Shown: positions 13,763-17,259 of the stretch, one piece after another | How the letters are laid out: every line of letters starts with the position of its first letter | Position numbering within the stretch: position 1 is the stretch's first letter | Assembly: GCA_964465125.1 (NCBI GenBank) | Contig: CAYXIO010000072.1 | Coordinates: 1-17,259, forward strand | DNA: 17,259 bases | DNA from: CAYOHG01 sp964465125 | Lineage (GTDB): Bacteria; Planctomycetota; Phycisphaerae; UBA1845; Fen-1342 | Reading direction: 5' to 3' | Made by a program: the position numbers and the translations under genes | The notes under the pieces: generated by a model | Database searches by the model: none | What the model was told of the DNA's origin: nothing | What the model saw: the letters and a program-made list of their open reading frames with translations, nothing else

Positions 13763-15037
13763 TCAAGCCGTGCCAGTCTCGCCGGCCACCGGCGTTCCCG
13801 GCTTGTGGAGTACGACAATCGATTCCCGCGGCATCACACCCGTCAGGCGTCCGGTCGCGCGCCCTTCGTGCCCGACCTCGCGCGTAACGCGCACCTCCTC
13901 GACCACCAGGCCGAGGGTTTCGGCCAGCTCGGCCAGGACCAGGTCGCTTGCCAGCACCACGCCGCGGACCCGCGCACCCCCTACAACCAGCCAGCCGACT
14001 CCGCCGGGCGCCAGCACCCGGGCCACCTCGGCCAGGGAGCGGCGCAGGTCGTCGAAATACGCCCGCACCACGCCGGCCACCCGACCTGCACCGCGGTCTT
14101 GTAGCAGACGGCACGCTTCCGCAACGGTGCCGGGCGTTTCCGCTGTTGCATCGCCGCGTCGGCCAAACCGCCGATGGGCTCGAACCTGCCCGGATTCGGC
14201 CCGACCGACCGCCGCGGCCCCGAACCAGACCTCGAAGACCTCCGCGAGCGGACGCGTGCTCCGCAGATAGTCGTGCCGGGAGTAGTACGGCGGGCTGGTC
14301 AGCACCGCGGCGATGGATGCATCGGGAACGTGCACGAGCCGGCGGGAGTCGCCGGCCTCGATCCGCACCGTCGCTGTCGGCCGAACCGCAAGGTCGGCGC
14401 GCATCTCGGGCAGCACGTCGCGCAATTGTGCGCCGAGGTCCAGCGCGGCGGCCAGTGGATCCCCCGCCGCCGAGTGCCGGCGCGCGATCGCGAAAAGCAG
14501 CGCCGCGCGATGTACGGGCTCAACCAGCCGACGAGCGGCCTCGATCGCGCTGCTACAGCCGGTCAGGTCGGGGAATCGCGGGACGGAAAGCGCCAGTTTC
14601 TGCTCCGCGGCGAACGCGAGCCAGGGCAACGCCTCGATGCCGACGGCCTCCACCCCGCGCAACGAGCACTCCAGCGGCACGGTCCCGACGCCGCAAAACG
14701 GATCCAGCACGGCGGTCATGGGCAGCCGCCGGCGGCGCGGCTCGGTTTCGGCGAGGAACAAGCGTACCAGCTCGGGTGCGAATCCCTGCCGGTAGCTCAG
14801 CCAGCGATGCCGCGGCTCGGCTCGGAGGGAGCGCCCGGTGACGAGCGGCGAAAGCTCCGGGAAAGGCTGCAATCGCGCAAGCCAGGCGCGTTCAAGGCGC
14901 TCCAGCGCGGGTTGGGTTGCGGCGCTGATGGTCGCGTCCGCAGTCGATCGGAACGGCTTCCGGCGACGGATTGCCAAACGCGAGCCTCCGCGTGCGACCC
15001 TGATGCTGCGCGCATCGCTTCGGTGCGAGTCTCGCAT
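13763..15037 (-). CDS. SPPY-type amino-methyltransferase, probably DNA N4-cytosine
   Basis: The product (424 residues from ATG 15037, or 404 from TTG 14977) has the two hallmark motifs of S-adenosylmethionine-dependent DNA amino-methyltransferases. The AdoMet-binding motif is VLDPFCGVGTVPLE (D112) and the catalytic motif is TSPPYY (S248-Y252). SPPY is more typical of N4-cytosine than N6-adenine enzymes, and the order, motif I before IV, is that of the beta-like class. About 135 residues separate the motifs, more than usual, and include a predicted helical section (LVEPVHRAALLFAIARR to LRDVLPEMRA). A late VLAPGGVGWLVVGG strand and RESIVVLHKP end the fold. GGAGG at 14989-14985 lies 7 nt before TTG 14977, while ATG 15037 has no visible ribosome site, so the shorter form is at least as likely. 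No restriction enzyme gene is nearby. An RNA substrate (TRM11/RsmD-like) is a lesser possibility. Confidence 0.85.
   Translation of the reverse strand: MRDSHRSDARSIRVARGGSRLAIRRRKPFRSTADATISAATQPALERLERAWLARLQPFPELSPLVTGRSLRAEPRHRWLSYRQGFAPELVRLFLAETEPRRRRLPMTAVLDPFCGVGTVPLECSLRGVEAVGIEALPWLAFAAEQKLALSVPRFPDLTGCSSAIEAARRLVEPVHRAALLFAIARRHSAAGDPLAAALDLGAQLRDVLPEMRADLAVRPTATVRIEAGDSRRLVHVPDASIAAVLTSPPYYSRHDYLRSTRPLAEVFEVWFGAAAVGRAESGQVRAHRRFGRRGDATAETPGTVAEACRLLQDRGAGRVAGVVRAYFDDLRRSLAEVARVLAPGGVGWLVVGGARVRGVVLASDLVLAELAETLGLVVEEVRVTREVGHEGRATGRLTGVMPRESIVVLHKPGTPVAGETGTA
14985..14989 (-). promoter_or_regulatory. Ribosome binding site favouring a TTG start in the methyltransferase gene
   Basis: On the minus strand GGAGG (14989-14985) is followed after 7 nt by TTG (14977-14975), in frame with the methyltransferase. 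It competes with ATG 15037, which lacks such a site. Confidence 0.5.
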
Positions 15038-15119
15038 GAGACGCGGTCGTCCGCAACCGGGGCGATCCGCTTTGGTGAGCGCGAGCGCCCGCCGCCGCGC
15101 CGCCAGCGGTCCCGATTTC

Positions 15120-15128
15120 TGATATGAT
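15120..15128 (+). promoter_or_regulatory. Extended -10 promoter for the STAS gene
   Basis: TGATATGAT at 15120-15128 matches the extended -10 pattern TGnTATnnT and stands out in GC-rich DNA. No good -35 box is seen at the usual distance, which is common for extended -10 promoters. A start near 15135 would give a leader of about 25 nt with the ribosome site inside it. Confidence 0.5.
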
Positions 15129-15147
15129 CCAAGGGCCCTGCGGTCGC

Positions 15148-15152
15148 GGAGG
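15148..15152 (+). promoter_or_regulatory. Ribosome binding site deciding the STAS start
   Basis: GGAGG at 15148-15152 is 7 nt before ATG 15160. The upstream in-frame ATG at 15124 lies within the likely -10 box and would precede the transcription start. Confidence 0.8.
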
Positions 15153-15159
15153 ATCTACC

Positions 15160-15522
15160 ATGGCGGTCGAGTCGAGCCTGAAGGTATCTGAGAACTCGGG
15201 CGTCACGCTGGTCCGCTTCAGGGATACCGCAATCCTGGAGATGGTCACGATTCAGCGGATCGGGCGCGACCTGAGCGACCTGCTGGATGCGGGTAAGCAC
15301 GGCCCGATCGTACTGGATTTTCGCGACGTGCGCTTCCTCTCATCGCAGGCGCTGGGTGTGCTCGTGACGATTCGTAAGAAGGCCGGTCAGCAGCAGAACC
15401 AGATCGCCCTCGCCGCGGTCCGCCCCGAGCTGCTGCGCATCTTCAAGATCACAAGCCTCGACAAGCTGTTCACCTTCTTCGATTCGACCGATCAGGCGGT
15501 CGAGAAGCTGGGAACAGCCTGA
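15160..15522 (+). CDS. STAS-domain protein (anti-sigma factor antagonist type)
   Basis: STAS proteins of the SpoIIAA/RsbV group bind anti-sigma kinases and are switched by serine phosphorylation. The 120-residue product is a single STAS domain. After an N-terminal strand region (VTLVRFRDTAILEMV) comes VLDFRDVRFLSSQALGVLVTIRKKA, where the serine pair before Q-A-L-G matches the usual phosphorylation position (D-x-S-x-x-L/G pattern). IALAAVRPELLRIFKITSLDKLFTFFDS forms the last strand and helix. The start at 15160 is set by GGAGG and by family length. It stands alone, divergent from the methyltransferase and convergent with the HerA-like gene (27-nt gap); no RsbW-like kinase or PP2C phosphatase is in the window. 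Single STAS genes of this kind can also act in gene networks unrelated to sigma factors. Confidence 0.9.
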   Translation: MAVESSLKVSENSGVTLVRFRDTAILEMVTIQRIGRDLSDLLDAGKHGPIVLDFRDVRFLSSQALGVLVTIRKKAGQQQNQIALAAVRPELLRIFKITSLDKLFTFFDSTDQAVEKLGTA

Positions 15523-15526
15523 CCTA

Positions 15527-15539
15527 CGGTACCCTACCG
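15527..15539. terminator. Weak candidate bidirectional terminator
   Basis: CGGTA (15527-15531), loop CCC, TACCG (15535-15539) forms a 5-bp hairpin in the 27-nt gap between the convergent STAS and HerA-like genes. It lacks a T run. Its position is the main support. Confidence 0.3.
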
Positions 15540-15549
15540 GGCTAGTCCG

Positions 15550-17259
15550 TCATTCCGGGCGCGAATCAAGCAGCTTCCGCAGGGATTTCAGCTTCTGCTC
15601 GGCCGGACTCAGCGATTCCTCAGCCCCGTGCGCGGCTTGCGCGGTGCTCTCCGTCTCGGACCGAGGTGAATCCGCGGTCTCCGTGCTCGGATCGGGCAGC
15701 GCTCGGGCAGGACTACTGATGCGAGCGAGGCCGTCATTCCCGGCCGGTGGCCGTTGGTGCACGAAGCGGCCGGAAACAGCCCGCCCCGAAGCCGCCGACT
15801 CCTCAGCCATCGCGCTGGCGTCGTCCGGCCCCGGTTGAGCGACGCGCTCCTGCCGCCACCAGCGATCGATGATCCGATCCGGATCCGCCTTGGTCTCGCC
15901 GGTCGACCACAGGCCAAAGAAGTCCACGTTGGCGCTCTGCGGCTCGCGCGGGGGCCGGTCGATCAGCGTGCGCATGGGCATCAGCACCGCGTCGCCGATG
16001 ATGAATCCCTCGCCGGGCTTCAAGCTCGGCAGCAGGTTGATCAGGCTGCGGAACTGGTCGCTCACGACCCGGGCGGCGTATTCCTGATCGTCCGGGTTGT
16101 TCATGCGCAGCAGCACCATCGAGTTGCACTGGCTGAGCACCGTCTCCGAAATCTCGCTCGGCCGCTGGCTGACGATCATCGCCGAAACGCCGTACTTACG
16201 GCCTTCCTTCGCCACCTTCTCGACGGCATCGCGCGCAAAGGTCCTGCGGTTCTTGAGCGGCACGCGCGGCAGGTAGTTGTGCGCCTCCTCGAAGACCAGC
16301 AGGATCGGGTGGCGCACCTCGGGCGGCGACCAGAAGTTGTAGTCGAACAGGGCGCGCGTGATCACGGCAACCGTGGTGTCCACGACCTCGAACGGCAGGC
16401 CGGACAGGTCGATGAGCGTCAGGTTGCGGCGTTGCGGCATCAGGCCGAGCATCTGTCGAATGACCCAGGCGGTCGTTCGGCTCTTCTCGCCCGGCACGGC
16501 GAGCGGGTCAAAATGCGCCGCAAGTTCCAGATTGAGCCGAGCCTGCTCGAACGGCCGCAGCAGGAAGTCATAGCGCCGGTCGTTGAGCTTGGATTCGAGG
16601 ATGTTGACCATGCTGAGCAGGCGGCCGTTGAAGGTCGCGTGCGGCGTCTCGCCTTCGGAATCCGCTGGGTTGAATTCCATGCGCTGCATGAGCAGCAGCT
16701 CGTCCTGCTCGTAGCGCGGAAGCTGACGATATTGCAGCCGCGAGAAGGCGTAGTTCTCGGTATTCGTCACAAACCGGGCGTCATTCATGTTCTGCGCGAA
16801 CGTGCGGAGTTGATCGAGCGAATAGTACACCGGCGTATCGATGGTGAACTCGCCACCCAGGTTCAACGCGGAGGCCGAAGGCGCTTTGAGCCGCTCGAAG
16901 GCCTGGCGCAGGAAAATCCGCTGTGAGTTGATGTTCTGCGGATCGTTCGGGTCGACGAAGAGCTGCTCGAACTCCTCGAATGCCAGCAGCCAGTACGGCA
17001 GCACGAGATTGCGATCCGACAGGTACGTCACGTTGGGCAGCGGGTTGCCCGCGTCGTCGCTGAACGCCTTCAGATATTCGCCGTGCATGTCGAATACGAC
17101 GACCTGCGACTGCGGCAGGCGCGTGGCCTCGTAGAGAATCTTGGCGGTTGTCACGGACTTGCCGGAACCCGAATTCCCCATGACGGCGACGTGCTTGGCG
17201 AAAAACTCCTTGCCGAGCACCTTGACCTCGAAGTCGGTATCGATGGCGAAGCGGCCCAT
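15550..17259 (-). CDS. HerA/DUF87-type ATPase, N-terminus probably beyond the window
   Basis: HerA-like proteins are hexameric FtsK/HerA-superfamily ATPases that translocate DNA, in archaea with the nuclease NurA and in bacteria with various partners including defence effectors. The visible 569 residues start with ATG exactly at the right edge. The Walker A motif GNSGSGKS is already at residues 28-35, whereas HerA proteins usually have a beta-barrel domain of 100 or more residues first, so the true start is probably outside. Walker B is ILLVFEEAHNYLP with E324 and E325, followed by the conserved GRKYGVSAMIVSQRPSEISETVLSQCNSMVLLRMNNPDD stretch. After about residue 440 a Ser/Ala/Glu/Pro-rich tail of some 120 residues has no recognised fold. 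No nuclease or Sir2-like partner is visible on the right-hand side of the gene inside this window. Confidence 0.88.
   Translation of the reverse strand: MGRFAIDTDFEVKVLGKEFFAKHVAVMGNSGSGKSVTTAKILYEATRLPQSQVVVFDMHGEYLKAFSDDAGNPLPNVTYLSDRNLVLPYWLLAFEEFEQLFVDPNDPQNINSQRIFLRQAFERLKAPSASALNLGGEFTIDTPVYYSLDQLRTFAQNMNDARFVTNTENYAFSRLQYRQLPRYEQDELLLMQRMEFNPADSEGETPHATFNGRLLSMVNILESKLNDRRYDFLLRPFEQARLNLELAAHFDPLAVPGEKSRTTAWVIRQMLGLMPQRRNLTLIDLSGLPFEVVDTTVAVITRALFDYNFWSPPEVRHPILLVFEEAHNYLPRVPLKNRRTFARDAVEKVAKEGRKYGVSAMIVSQRPSEISETVLSQCNSMVLLRMNNPDDQEYAARVVSDQFRSLINLLPSLKPGEGFIIGDAVLMPMRTLIDRPPREPQSANVDFFGLWSTGETKADPDRIIDRWWRQERVAQPGPDDASAMAEESAASGRAVSGRFVHQRPPAGNDGLARISSPARALPDPSTETADSPRSETESTAQAAHGAEESLSPAEQKLKSLRKLLDSRPE

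Noticed and set aside
15754..16926. A 390-codon open frame on the + strand opposite the HerA-like ATPase
   Set aside because: It is an antisense shadow of the ATPase coding strand; composition is biased to Arg, His, Val and Gln and nothing in it resembles a known family.

Overview
The window is GC-rich bacterial chromosome with normal coding density, short intergenic gaps and no mobile element, CRISPR array or rRNA gene that I can see. The best guess at the source is a member of the Planctomycetota or a close relative. That guess rests on the GC-rich S10/spc/alpha-type ribosomal order, an enlarged L17 with a central insertion, a YidC with a large extracytoplasmic domain, and a mix of ECF sigma, STAS and orphan histidine kinase regulators. 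It is an inference from gene content, not a measured placement.

Region 1 (1-6729, + strand) is the end of the spc operon joined to the alpha operon: the tail of rplO, then secY, adk, map, rpmJ, rpsM, rpsK, rpsD, rpoA and rplQ, ending in a HIT-family hydrolase. Genes are tightly packed; secY-adk and adk-map overlap by 4 nt (ATGA and GTGA). infA, often found between map and rpmJ, is missing here. L36, S4 and adenylate kinase all keep their zinc-binding cysteines. A nested hairpin region follows the HIT gene.

Region 2 (6730-6911) carries a good sigma70-type promoter (TTGTCA, 16 nt, TATAAT) and a tRNA-Ala with anticodon CGC.

Region 3 (6974-10915) is a minus-strand pair, yidC followed by an inositol-monophosphatase-family gene overlapping by 4 nt (GTGA), divergent from fabI on the plus strand. 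Candidate promoters for both directions lie in the 181-nt gap. This is a membrane and lipid biogenesis neighbourhood: the membrane protein insertase beside enoyl-ACP reductase.

Region 4 (10916-13707) is regulatory. A plus-strand ECF sigma factor is translationally coupled (ATGA) to an anti-sigma factor with an N-terminal RskA-like helical region and a C-terminal ChrR-type cupin that has a complete metal site. A membrane histidine kinase without a visible response regulator faces them; its last codons lie inside a short heptanucleotide repeat.

Region 5 (13763-17259) holds an SPPY-type amino-methyltransferase gene upstream of the kinase (minus strand), a lone STAS-domain protein with its own extended -10 promoter (plus strand), and a HerA/DUF87-type ATPase (minus strand) that runs off the right edge.

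I see no clear new multi-gene system. The points most worth following are the hybrid anti-sigma factor, the L17 insertion, the repeat-invaded kinase C-terminus, the unaccompanied methyltransferase, and the HerA-like ATPase whose partner, if any, lies beyond the window.
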